Positions 33,183 to 41,702 of a DNA stretch of 64,000 bases are shown in pieces. This DNA is from TWA4 sp034086685 (GTDB lineage Bacteria; Bacillota; Clostridia; Lachnospirales; Lachnospiraceae), in contig JAXDZY010000016.1 of the NCBI GenBank assembly GCA_034086685.1, forward strand, positions 5,315 through 69,314, given 5' to 3'. Each line of letters begins with the position of its first letter. Within the stretch, counting starts at the first letter, position 1. Below the pieces are notes generated by a model. It had not been told where the DNA came from, did not search any database, and saw only the letters and a program-made list of their open reading frames with translations. The translations under genes and the position numbers were made by a program.

Positions 33183-34421
33183 CTATATCACAATTATTTT
33201 CTGCCGGTACTCATGTACCGGCTTTTTCTGCGGATATTTCAGACTTTTTACACATTCATAAAGATTTGCGGCCCGGGTGTCCATGGCATAGCTTAAAGCA
33301 GCGGGCCCGGACAGATTATCCGGCGGCATGGATTTTGTGAGAATCGGGATCCGGCCCTGTAAGGTCATATCCTTCAGCAGATCGGTATGACTTTTGTTGA
33401 AGCCCAGTACTCTTGCATAAAAGGCAGATCCGTTTTCTTTCAGGATATCGATCTGTTCCCGGTAAATGTCCAGCAGCAGATGTATCAGGCAGCGGTCAAT
33501 CCTGCTTCTGGTAAATGCTGCTGTTTTCAGATGTTCGGCCAGTTCCTCATAGCAGGTACAGGTGAAATGACACGCTTTCAGGCGGTTGGCAAGCTCCGTG
33601 GGAAAATCTTCAAAAAGTTCAGCGGAATCGGACTGCGTGAGAAGTTTTGTTTTCAATATGGGCCAGAAATCATTCATATCCATGGGATAACTGACGCCGT
33701 ATTCCCGCTGCATCTGCAGCAGGGCCTGATCGCTGCTCAGATAAGGACGAATTGACGGCGGGAAAGCTGAATCGTCTGCAGCTTCCCGCAGCAGTCTGTA
33801 TCGAAGTGCGGAAGCACTGGCAAATTCCCGATTCAGTTCTGTACTGTGAAAACTTCCTCTTCGTGCAATTGTTACCGGTATGATTCTGCTGTTTCTTTTC
33901 TTAAGAGCCATCAGATAGGAGATTCCAAGGATATTATTGGGAAGATCCAGAAAATCACCGCTTTCACCGGTGGCAGCTTCCCAGGCTGATTTCCGTGCTT
34001 TTGGGAATGATTTACCCCGGGAAAGCTGTTCTTTCAGTACTTTTTTAAATTCGGGTGGTTCTTCCAGAAACAGAGAAGCAGCCTGCATGAGAAGCGGAAG
34101 ATTCCCTGCTTCCGATCCGAAACAGAGATAATCGATACATCCCAGAGACTCCAGTATGGCGATTCCTCCTTCCGCAAAATCAGAGGCAGAAGCAGTTGCC
34201 ATCCATACAGGCAGTTCCAGAACACAGTCAGCGCCTCCATCCAGAGCAAGGCGGGTACGCATGTATTTGTCCATTATAGCAGGAGCTCCTCTCTGAACAA
34301 AATCTCCGCTCATGATTACCACAACGTGTTTTGCTGCGGTAATACGTCTGGCTTCTGAAATCTGATAGGCATGACCTGTATGAAAAGGATTATATTCCGC
34401 TATAATACCAACTGTACTCAT
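33183..34421 (-). CDS. tmcAL: tRNA(Met) cytidine acetate ligase
   Basis: A 412-residue nucleotidyltransferase-fold enzyme (YlbM family) that uses acetate and ATP to form N4-acetylcytidine at the wobble base of elongator tRNA-Met. The N-terminus GIIAEYNPFHTGHAYQI carries the HxGH motif; SGDFVQRGAPAIMDKYMRTR and DCVLELPVWMATASASDFAEG are strongly conserved family blocks. It is convergent with tcdA, another tRNA position-34/37 modification gene; their stops are only 3 bases apart. Confidence 0.93.
   Translation of the reverse strand: MSTVGIIAEYNPFHTGHAYQISEARRITAAKHVVVIMSGDFVQRGAPAIMDKYMRTRLALDGGADCVLELPVWMATASASDFAEGGIAILESLGCIDYLCFGSEAGNLPLLMQAASLFLEEPPEFKKVLKEQLSRGKSFPKARKSAWEAATGESGDFLDLPNNILGISYLMALKKRNSRIIPVTIARRGSFHSTELNREFASASALRYRLLREAADDSAFPPSIRPYLSSDQALLQMQREYGVSYPMDMNDFWPILKTKLLTQSDSAELFEDFPTELANRLKACHFTCTCYEELAEHLKTAAFTRSRIDRCLIHLLLDIYREQIDILKENGSAFYARVLGFNKSHTDLLKDMTLQGRIPILTKSMPPDNLSGPAALSYAMDTRAANLYECVKSLKYPQKKPVHEYRQKIIVI
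33203..33229 (+). terminator. tcdA terminator lying inside the 3' end of tmcAL
   Basis: GCCGGTAC (33203-33210) pairs with GTACCGGC (33215-33222), followed by TTTTTCT. The hairpin is within the last codons of the convergent tmcAL gene. Confidence 0.8.
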
Positions 34422-34568
34422 GAATTGATTCCTCCGTTTTTGTGTTTGAACATAATTCAGCGAATCTTCTGACCGGAAAGTAACGGGTCTGTGAAAATCA
34501 TATATGAATTCAGTATATCATACCAGGTCAAGGGGAAGCAAAAAGGCATCTTTATTATAGGATATTGA

Positions 34569-34597
34569 TTGTACTTTTAAACCAAAAAGTGTATAAT
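34569..34597 (+). promoter_or_regulatory. Promoter of the sigma-factor operon
   Basis: TTGTAC (34569-34574), 17-base spacer, consensus TATAAT (34592-34597), 66 bases before the start codon. Confidence 0.75.
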
Positions 34598-34663
34598 TGT
34601 TTTCAGATAAACTATTAAGCGCCGCAGATTGTATGCGGAAATCCATCCGCATGGAGGAAGTTT

Positions 34664-35161
34664 ATGACCAATGAAGAATTTATTTTAATGCTGTCCGGGA
34701 AATATTACAGACCCCTGTATCAGTACGCCAGAAAAATCTGTGATGATAAAAGTTTTGCGGAAGATATAGTCCAGGAAACCTTTCTGATTGCCTATCAGAA
34801 AGCGGAAGAACTTAAGACGCATGAAAATATTTCCGCCTGGCTGTATCAGACTGCCAGATACCGCATGCTGCATGCGCTGGAAGAAAAACTGTATTATGAG
34901 GAGCTGAGTACCATAGCGGAAAAAGTCGGTGATCGCAGCAGATTTGAAGAAGGCTGCATATCTGAACTGGATCTCTATCCGAAAATAGTTGAAAAACTGA
35001 ATCCGCAGGATCTGCGTCTGATTCTCCGTCATTACGAAGAAGGTTACAGCTACAGTGAGCTGGCTGAGGAGTATCAGACAAGTACCGGTTCCATCAAGAT
35101 GAGGATGCAGCGTATTCGAAAGCAGCTGAGGGAAAATCTGAGTGAATATCTGTGTCTTTAG
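34664..35161 (+). CDS. ECF-type RNA polymerase sigma factor
   Basis: A 165-residue sigma-70 family protein with region 2 (YRPLYQYARKICDDKSFAEDIVQETFLIAYQKAEEL...AWLYQTARYRMLHAL) and region 4 (LNPQDLRLILRHYEEGYSYSELAEEYQTSTGSIKMRMQRIRKQL). No region 1.1 or 3. The start follows GGAGGA. Its gene is followed by a protein of unknown function instead of a membrane anti-sigma factor with a zinc-binding HxxxCxxC motif, so how it is controlled is unclear. Confidence 0.92.
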   Translation: MTNEEFILMLSGKYYRPLYQYARKICDDKSFAEDIVQETFLIAYQKAEELKTHENISAWLYQTARYRMLHALEEKLYYEELSTIAEKVGDRSRFEEGCISELDLYPKIVEKLNPQDLRLILRHYEEGYSYSELAEEYQTSTGSIKMRMQRIRKQLRENLSEYLCL

Positions 35162-35205
35162 CTGATATTTTTAATGTAAATCAAACGAAAGCGGGGGAGC
35201 GATTT

Positions 35206-35739
35206 TTGGAATTGGAAAAACACATAGTCGATACAATAAAGGAATGGCAGCTGAAACTGGGAGATATTGACGATCATGTCTGCCTGTACTATCCTCTGGA
35301 TTCCATTTGCAGCTATCTGGGAGTTCAGCCGCAAACGGACAGGGATTCTCTTCTTTATCTGACAGGGCGGTATCTGAAAGAGTATGCACCATATCTGGGC
35401 AATGTCCGGCTCAGCTGTCCCGATGACAGGATGTGCATAGATGTTCCGGCAGAAGGATGCCGTTTCGTGAAACAGAATGTGGAAATACCGGAATTTCTCA
35501 GAGAATTTCTGTCCGTGCTGAAGGAACAGGACATGGATAAAATCAAAGCATTATTTTATAAATATGCCGAATCGGGGAATGGAGCGGCAGTGGAGGACCG
35601 GGAAGCTGACGGTCTGGGCACGGTTCTGTATTTTGACCGGGATGATATTGATCCGTATGTGTACTGTATCGATCAGGACGTTTTCGGAATTACCTATCAT
35701 AGATTTGCAAAAAGTGATTATGAAAAGCTGAAGGGATAA
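35206..35739 (+). CDS. Protein of unknown function (DUF3877-like), partner of the sigma gene
   Basis: The TTG at 35206 (LELEKHIVDTIKEW) has GGGGGAG 6-7 bases upstream; a GTG at 35152 in the same frame would overlap the sigma gene but lacks a ribosome site, so the shorter form (177 residues) is preferred. The protein is soluble and acidic, with IDDHVCLYYPLDSICSYLGV near the N-terminus and a C-terminal segment LYFDRDDIDPYVYCIDQDVFGITYHRF. It resembles an uncharacterised Lachnospiraceae family that I recall as DUF3877. A role as regulator of the sigma factor is conjecture from position. Confidence 0.65.
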   Translation: MELEKHIVDTIKEWQLKLGDIDDHVCLYYPLDSICSYLGVQPQTDRDSLLYLTGRYLKEYAPYLGNVRLSCPDDRMCIDVPAEGCRFVKQNVEIPEFLREFLSVLKEQDMDKIKALFYKYAESGNGAAVEDREADGLGTVLYFDRDDIDPYVYCIDQDVFGITYHRFAKSDYEKLKG

Positions 35740-35809
35740 AATGATGGACATTTTCTGCATTTTACGGGATTTGGAAAAGGCTGGATTTGAAAAAATGCAA
35801 CATTTTTTG

Positions 35810-35838
35810 TTGTCACATACTGGAAAATGCAGTATAAT
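35810..35838 (+). promoter_or_regulatory. Strong sigma-A promoter of pta
   Basis: TTGTCA (35810-35815), 17-base spacer, TATAAT (35833-35838), 70 bases before the start codon. Confidence 0.8.
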
Positions 35839-35908
35839 TAAGTCATGAATGTCCGGTATTTCATTAAGGGCATAACTTTTCGATGAAGAGTAGAAAGGAG
35901 TCAATCCA

Positions 35909-36904
35909 ATGGGATTTATTGACACAATCAAAGCAAAAGCTGCTGCAAACAAGAAAAAAATCGTACTGGCTGAAGGTATGGACAGAAGAATCTATGAAGC
36001 TGCTGCAAAGGTAATTGCTGAGGATATCGCTGATATCATTATTCTGGCAAGCCCTGAAGAAGTTGCTGCTAATTCAGAAGGTCTGGATATCTCCAAAGCA
36101 ACCATTATCGATCCCAAGACATCTGATAAACTGGAAGCTTACGCTGTTAAACTGGCCGAACTGAGAGCAAAGAAAGGTGTTACCGTTGATCAGGCAAGAG
36201 ATATGATGACATCTGATTATATGTTCTATGCCTGCATGATGGTTAAGATGGGAGATGCTGACGGCGTTGTATCCGGCGCATGTCATTCAACAGCCAACAC
36301 ACTGAGACCTTCACTGCAGATCGTAAAGACAAAACCCGGCTGCAAACTGGTTTCCGCATTCTTCCTGATCGTTGTACCTGATTGCGAATATGGTGAAAAG
36401 GGTACATTTATCTTTGCTGATTCCGGTCTGGAACAGAATCCCGATCCTGAAAAGCTGGCTGCAATTGCTGCATCTTCCGCAGAGTCTTTCGAACTTCTGG
36501 TTGGTGTTGAACCTAAGGTTGCCATGCTGTCTCATTCTACAAAGGGTTCTGCAAAACATGCAGATGTTGACAAAGTTGTTGAAGCTACAAGAATTGCCAG
36601 GGAAACATATCCCGGTATCAAACTGGACGGTGAATTACAGCTGGATGCTGCAATCGTTCCCAGTGTAGCTGCTTCTAAAGCTCCCGGCAGTGATGTGGCA
36701 GGTCAGGCCAACGTTCTGATCTTCCCCGACCTGGATGCCGGCAACATCGGCTACAAACTGGCTCAGAGACTTGCTAAAGCTGAAGCTTACGGTCCTGTTA
36801 CTCAGGGTATCGCAGCTCCCATCAACGATCTGTCCAGAGGCTGCTCAGCTGATGATATCGTAGGTGTAGTAGCTATCACATCTGTACAGTGCACAGCTAA
36901 ATAA
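35909..36904 (+). CDS. pta: Phosphate acetyltransferase
   Basis: Interconverts acetyl-CoA and acetyl phosphate in acetate fermentation. The 331-residue protein is a single PTA/PTB domain without the N-terminal DRTGG extension of enterobacterial enzymes. Visible blocks: IVLAEGMDRRIYEAA, DGVVSGACHSTANTLRP, FADSGLEQNPDPEKLAAIA, MLSHSTKGSAKHADVDKV, and PDLDAGNIGYKLAQRL. Codons are strongly biased, as in highly expressed genes, in line with its near-consensus promoter and AAAGGAG site. Acetate kinase is not adjacent. Confidence 0.97.
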   Translation: MGFIDTIKAKAAANKKKIVLAEGMDRRIYEAAAKVIAEDIADIIILASPEEVAANSEGLDISKATIIDPKTSDKLEAYAVKLAELRAKKGVTVDQARDMMTSDYMFYACMMVKMGDADGVVSGACHSTANTLRPSLQIVKTKPGCKLVSAFFLIVVPDCEYGEKGTFIFADSGLEQNPDPEKLAAIAASSAESFELLVGVEPKVAMLSHSTKGSAKHADVDKVVEATRIARETYPGIKLDGELQLDAAIVPSVAASKAPGSDVAGQANVLIFPDLDAGNIGYKLAQRLAKAEAYGPVTQGIAAPINDLSRGCSADDIVGVVAITSVQCTAK

Positions 36905-36936
36905 TATATTTTGCTTATCACAGTAAAATTACATAG

Positions 36937-36972
36937 AAGCCCTCATGGAGTCGGTTCCTGGGGGCTTTTTCA
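36937..36972 (+). terminator. Rho-independent terminator after pta
   Basis: AAGCCCTCATGG (36938-36949, approximate) pairs with CCTGGGGGCTT allowing G-U pairs, followed by TTTTTC. Confidence 0.8.
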
Positions 36973-37050
36973 TGTGCCGGAGTGAATCGATACAGCCGCC
37001 TGTATTGTTCTGTTTTCTCCTGGAAAGTCACAGTGAAAAAAATATAACGT

Positions 37051-37088
37051 AAAAAAGGCTGATTCTGTAACAAAATCGGCCTTTTTTG
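37051..37088 (+). terminator. Second terminator-like hairpin (bidirectional form)
   Basis: AAAAAAGGCTGATT (37051-37064) pairs with AATCGGCCTTTTTT (37074-37087). The flanking A and T runs allow termination on both strands. There is no gene between this hairpin and the pta terminator. Confidence 0.75.
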
Positions 37089-37165
37089 CGTTTAAAAAGT
37101 GCATAATCCGGATACACTATGCAATATACCGTCGAATTTATCTGATTCAGAGAGGAGAGGTTTCT

Positions 37166-37859
37166 TTGAAAACTAAACTGGTAAGGTATATGGTATTCTG
37201 CTGTATATTTTCAGCAGGCATAATTCTTTTATATCATACAGGAGATTATTTTCCCGGAGTGCGGGCAGAAAAAAAACAGGCGGAGTGTGAAGAAGCAGAA
37301 TATGAACAGACGGAATATGAAATACCCAGGGTGGAAGCAGGAATTCAGATTTATCTGACAGAGAATAATAAAAATGCAGCCCGTCAGGCATTTTGCAGAC
37401 AGGTGGAATCCATACGTACAGAACCCGCCATGGCAGTCCGTCAGGCAGATACTTCCGGTATAATAATCAGTTCTGAAGACTATGACTGCCTTTTGAAAAT
37501 TGTGGAATCAGAAGCGGGAGTCTGTGATCAGAAAGGAAAAATACTGGTTGCAAATGTAGTTTTGAACCGGATGAACAGCCGGTATTTTCCGGATACAGTG
37601 GAAGAAGTGGTTTATCAGGATAATCAGTTTTCTCCTGTAGAAAATGGTTCCATAGACCGGGTAACGGTTTCAGAGGATACAAAAAAAAGCGGTTTCTCTG
37701 GCACTTTCCGGTACAGATTATTCACACGGGGCTCTGTTTTTTGCAGCCAGAAGTCTGGCGGATGAGGATAATATGGACTGGTTTGATAAAAGTCTTTCCT
37801 ATCTGTTTGAGCATGACGGCCACGAGTTTTTTACTTTAAAACAGGATACAGACGAATAA
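37166..37859 (+). pseudogene. SleB-like cell wall hydrolase, frameshifted at an A8 run
   Basis: The gene starts with TTG after AGAGGAGAGG. The first frame gives an N-terminal membrane anchor (residues about 7-24), a variable acidic linker, and the hydrolase domain start CLLKIVESEAGVCDQKGKILVANVVLNRMNS...EEVVYQDNQFSPV, as in spore cortex hydrolases of the SleB/CwlJ family. At the run of eight A at 37681-37688 the frame leaves the domain and stops at 37763-37765. With seven A it continues TKKAVSLALSGTDYSHGALFFAARSLADED to a stop at 37857-37859, completing the domain. It may be a pseudogene, a sequencing error, or a slippage-regulated gene. Confidence 0.8.
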
Positions 37860-38014
37860 TATTTAAGGAATTTCTTTACAGAAATCTTCTTGTGTGCTAT
37901 GATTTATTCGATTCTTTGCTTTACTGAAGCGTAAAGTCAGAGTGTTGTTGTGAAAAAAGGTACAATGTCCGATGAATTGGTACCAATTTATTATGGATAG
38001 CAGGGAGATATGTT

Positions 38015-39505
38015 ATGAAAGAAATTTTATACAGAAGCACACGGGGCGGTTTTTCCGGTGTTAAAGCGTCTGAAGCGATTCTGCAGGGTCTTGCGGAAGA
38101 TGGCGGTTTGTTTGTTCCTGAGACAATGCCGGTTCTGGATGTAAAGATGGAAGATCTTGCCGGAAAGAGTTATCAGGAGATTGCATATGAAGTAATGAAG
38201 CTGTTTCTGACTGATTATACGGAAGAAGATCTGAAGTACTGCATCAGTCATGCGTATGATTCCAAATTTGATACAGAGGAGATTGCTCCCATCAGAAAAG
38301 CGGATGGTGCATATTATCTGGAACTGTTTCACGGTTCTACCATCGCTTTTAAGGATATGGCACTTTCCATTCTGCCTTATCTGATGACCACAGCGGCCCG
38401 CATGAATCATATTCAGGATGAAATCGTTATTCTGACAGCAACCTCCGGCGATACAGGTAAAGCGGCTCTGGCAGGATTTGCGGATGTGCCCGGTACCAGA
38501 ATCATTGTATTTTTCCCCGATGGAGGTGTCAGCCCCATCCAGAAAAAACAGATGGTTACACAGAAAGGAGCTAACTGCAAAGTAGTTGCTGTTAAGGGTA
38601 ATTTTGATGACTGCCAGACCGGTGTCAAGAATATTTTCAATGACAAATCAGTAAAAGAAGTGATGGCAAAGGGCGGTTTCCGTTTCTCCTCTGCCAATTC
38701 CATCAATATCGGTCGTCTGGTGCCTCAGATTGTCTACTATGTATACAGTTATGCGACTTTATTAAAACAGGGTGCAGTGAAAAACGGTGACCCGTTGAAC
38801 ATCGTTGTTCCCACGGGTAATTTTGGTAATATTCTGGCTGCATATTATGCAAAACTGATCGGTGTACCGCTGGGCAGACTGATCTGTGCTTCCAATGAGA
38901 ACAAGGTTCTGTTTGATTTCTTCCGCACAGGCGAATATGACAGAAACCGCGAATTTATGCTGACCAGCTCACCTTCCATGGATATTCTGATTTCCAGCAA
39001 CCTGGAAAGGCTTATTTTCCGTATTGCCGGCAATGATGCCGAAAAGAATGTGGCAATGATGAAGGCACTGAGCAGCAATGGTAAATATGAGATCACGGAT
39101 GAGATGAAAGCACAGCTGGCTGATTTTTATGCGGGCTTTGCAGATGAAGCTCAAACAGCTGAAGAAATTGCAGCATTATATAAGGGTGCGCATTATATCA
39201 TTGATACTCATACAGCAGTTGCCAGCCATGTATACCGTAATTATCGTAAAGAAACCGGTGATGATACTCCTGCCGTAATTGCATCTACTGCAAGTCCTTA
39301 CAAATTCACCAGAAGTGTCATGACAGCCATTGATCCGAAGTATGATGCCATGGGTGATTTTGAACTGGTAGATGCACTTTCAGAGCTTTCAGGAGTTGCG
39401 GTTCCCCGGGCTATCGAAGATATCCGCAGTGCCGAGGTGCTTCACAACACAGTCTGCGAAATCAGTGAGATGGAAGATGTGGTCAAGTCATTCCTGGGAT
39501 TATAG
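38015..39505 (+). CDS. thrC: Threonine synthase
   Basis: PLP enzyme converting O-phospho-L-homoserine to L-threonine. The 496-residue protein has the N-terminal YRSTRGG segment, the PLP lysine in FHGSTIAFKDMAL, the phosphate loop TATSGDTGKAAL, FPDGGVSPIQKKQM, and VPTGNFGNILAAYYAK. The C-terminal region is the longer type found in E. coli/yeast-like enzymes. It forms its own transcription unit; homoserine dehydrogenase is at 1.2 kb and no homoserine kinase is present. Confidence 0.96.
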   Translation: MKEILYRSTRGGFSGVKASEAILQGLAEDGGLFVPETMPVLDVKMEDLAGKSYQEIAYEVMKLFLTDYTEEDLKYCISHAYDSKFDTEEIAPIRKADGAYYLELFHGSTIAFKDMALSILPYLMTTAARMNHIQDEIVILTATSGDTGKAALAGFADVPGTRIIVFFPDGGVSPIQKKQMVTQKGANCKVVAVKGNFDDCQTGVKNIFNDKSVKEVMAKGGFRFSSANSINIGRLVPQIVYYVYSYATLLKQGAVKNGDPLNIVVPTGNFGNILAAYYAKLIGVPLGRLICASNENKVLFDFFRTGEYDRNREFMLTSSPSMDILISSNLERLIFRIAGNDAEKNVAMMKALSSNGKYEITDEMKAQLADFYAGFADEAQTAEEIAALYKGAHYIIDTHTAVASHVYRNYRKETGDDTPAVIASTASPYKFTRSVMTAIDPKYDAMGDFELVDALSELSGVAVPRAIEDIRSAEVLHNTVCEISEMEDVVKSFLGL

Positions 39506-39655
39506 GGCACAGGTAAGAAAGATCCGGGTTTTAAAATTTTTTTTGTATAATTGTTACTAAAAAGAAAAACTGCAGAATATAAAAATGAAACTTTTAACCG
39601 GAATGCACTCAAAAAAATACAAAGTCAACTCATGCACAATGTATAAATAATTAAT

Positions 39656-39709
39656 AAAAAAAGGCCGTCCTTATACTTTTTATCAGAAGAGCAGGACGGC
39701 CTTTTTTTC
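39656..39709 (+). terminator. Terminator after thrC (bidirectional form)
   Basis: AAAAAAAGGCCGTCCT (39656-39671) pairs with AGGACGGCCTTTTTTT (39693-39708). The loop is about 21 bases. Of the roughly 335-base gap between thrC and pckA, the part before this hairpin shows nothing else. Confidence 0.9.
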
Positions 39710-39737
39710 TGATATTTTCGGACAAAAAGGGCATCTG

Positions 39738-39766
39738 TTGACTTTTTTATCCTTTTGTGAGAAAAT
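39738..39766 (+). promoter_or_regulatory. Candidate promoter of pckA
   Basis: TTGACT (39738-39743), 17-base spacer, GAAAAT (39761-39766). The -35 is good and the -10 is poor; the leader would be about 70 bases. Confidence 0.4.
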
Positions 39767-39840
39767 ATGGTCGTTATATTTAATACGGAAATATAAGCGT
39801 ATACTGTATGCTATTATTAAGGAAACGAGGTATATGTAAG

Positions 39841-41445
39841 ATGGCAGATATTAATTTAAGTAAATATGGTATTACCGGAACTACAGAAGTTGTTTACAAC
39901 CCCTCTTTTGATTTATTATTTGAAGAGGAAACAAAGTCTGATCTGGAGGGCTTTGAAAAGGGCCAGGTAAGTGAACTTGGTGCGGTTAATGTAATGACCG
40001 GCATCTATACAGGCCGTTCACCGAAAGATAAATTCATTGTTATGGATGAAAACTCAAAGGATACTGTATGGTGGACCTCTGATGAGTATAAGAATGACAA
40101 CCATCCCGCTTCACAGGAAGCATGGAATACTGTAAAGGATATTGCACTGAAAGAGCTTTCCGGTAAGAAGCTTTATGTGGTTGATGCATTCTGCGGTGCC
40201 AACAAAGATACACGTATGGCAATCCGTTTTATCATGGAAGTTGCATGGCAGGCACATTTTGTTACCAACATGTTCATCCAGCCCACAGCAGAAGAACTGA
40301 AGGATTTCGAACCTGATTTTGTTGTTTACAATGCTTCTAAAGCAAAAGTTGAAAATTATAAAGAACTTGGTCTGAACTCTGAAACAGCAGTAATGTTCAA
40401 CATCACAAGCCGTGAACAGGTTATTGTCAATACATGGTACGGCGGTGAGATGAAGAAGGGCATGTTCTCCATGATGAATTACTATCTGCCGCTGAAGGGT
40501 ATCGCTTCCATGCATTGTTCTGCCAATACAGATATGAATGGTGAAAACACAGCGATCTTCTTCGGTCTTTCCGGTACAGGCAAGACTACTCTGTCAACTG
40601 ATCCCAAGCGTCTTCTGATCGGTGATGACGAACACGGCTGGGATGATAATGGTGTCTTCAATTTCGAAGGCGGCTGCTATGCCAAGGTTATTAATCTGGA
40701 CAAAGAATCCGAACCCGATATTTACAATGCCATTAAACGTAATGCTCTGCTTGAGAACGTTACTCTGGATGCAGAAGGAAAGATTGATTTTGCAGATAAG
40801 AGCGTAACAGAGAATACCCGTGTATCCTATCCCATCGATCATATCGAGAAGATTGTCCGCCCTGTATCTTCAGCGCCTGCAGCAAAGAATGTAATCTTCC
40901 TGTCTGCTGATGCTTTCGGCGTACTGCCTCCGGTATCTATCCTGACTCCTGAACAGACACAGTACTATTTCCTGTCAGGTTTCACAGCAAAGCTGGCCGG
41001 AACAGAACGTGGTATTACAGAACCTACACCCACATTCTCCGCATGTTTCGGACAGGCTTTCCTGGAACTGCACCCTACCAAGTATGCAGAAGAACTGGTT
41101 AAGAGAATGGAAATGAGCGGTGCCAAGGCATATCTGGTTAATACAGGCTGGAACGGCACAGGCAAGCGTATCTCCATTCGTGATACCCGCGGTATTATTG
41201 ATGCGATCCTCAATGGTGATATCCTGAATGCACCTACAAAGAAGATTCCTTACTTTAACTTCGAAGTTCCCACTGAACTGCCTGGTGTAGATACCAATAT
41301 TCTGGATCCTCGCAATACTTACGCAGATGCTGCTGAATGGGAAGAAAAAGCAAAGGATCTTGCACAGAGATTCGTTAAGAACTTTGCAAAATACGAAGGT
41401 AATGAAGCCGGCAAGGCACTGGTTTCAGCAGGCCCTCAGTTATAA
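39841..41445 (+). CDS. pckA: Phosphoenolpyruvate carboxykinase (ATP)
   Basis: Interconverts oxaloacetate + ATP and PEP + CO2 + ADP; in gut anaerobes often used in the carboxylating direction. The start at 39841 (MADINLSKYG) is preferred over an in-frame ATG at 39808 because it matches the family N-terminus and GAGG lies upstream. The 534-residue protein shows YTGRSPKDKFIV, the kinase P-loop GLSGTGKTTLS, the metal-site LIGDDEHGW, and FSACFGQAFLELHP. Codon bias suggests high expression. Confidence 0.97.
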   Translation: MADINLSKYGITGTTEVVYNPSFDLLFEEETKSDLEGFEKGQVSELGAVNVMTGIYTGRSPKDKFIVMDENSKDTVWWTSDEYKNDNHPASQEAWNTVKDIALKELSGKKLYVVDAFCGANKDTRMAIRFIMEVAWQAHFVTNMFIQPTAEELKDFEPDFVVYNASKAKVENYKELGLNSETAVMFNITSREQVIVNTWYGGEMKKGMFSMMNYYLPLKGIASMHCSANTDMNGENTAIFFGLSGTGKTTLSTDPKRLLIGDDEHGWDDNGVFNFEGGCYAKVINLDKESEPDIYNAIKRNALLENVTLDAEGKIDFADKSVTENTRVSYPIDHIEKIVRPVSSAPAAKNVIFLSADAFGVLPPVSILTPEQTQYYFLSGFTAKLAGTERGITEPTPTFSACFGQAFLELHPTKYAEELVKRMEMSGAKAYLVNTGWNGTGKRISIRDTRGIIDAILNGDILNAPTKKIPYFNFEVPTELPGVDTNILDPRNTYADAAEWEEKAKDLAQRFVKNFAKYEGNEAGKALVSAGPQL

Positions 41446-41492
41446 TCTGAATATTTTGTACAATCTGCTGTCTGCAGTTTGTTGTTTCGCTG

Positions 41493-41533
41493 CCCCGGAC
41501 TTCTCTTTTCATGGAGAGAAGTCCGGGGTTTTC
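41493..41533 (+). terminator. Terminator after pckA
   Basis: CCCCGGACTTCTCT (41493-41506) pairs perfectly with AGAGAAGTCCGGGG (41515-41528), followed by TTTTCT. Confidence 0.95.
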
Positions 41534-41622
41534 TGTATCCATTTTATACACTTTTAGTGTGAGAACATAAAATAAAGAGTACCGGAAACGGCAAAAATAA
41601 AGAAAAACGCATGGATAAATAT

Positions 41623-41651
41623 TTGATATATTGCCGATAACATGGTATACT
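41623..41651 (+). promoter_or_regulatory. Promoter of the Fic gene
   Basis: TTGATA (41623-41628), 17-base spacer, TATACT (41646-41651), 52 bases before the start codon. Confidence 0.7.
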
Positions 41652-41702
41652 ATATCGTAGTAAAGTGTAAATTTAGATTTGATTTATAACGGAGGAGAGC
41701 AG

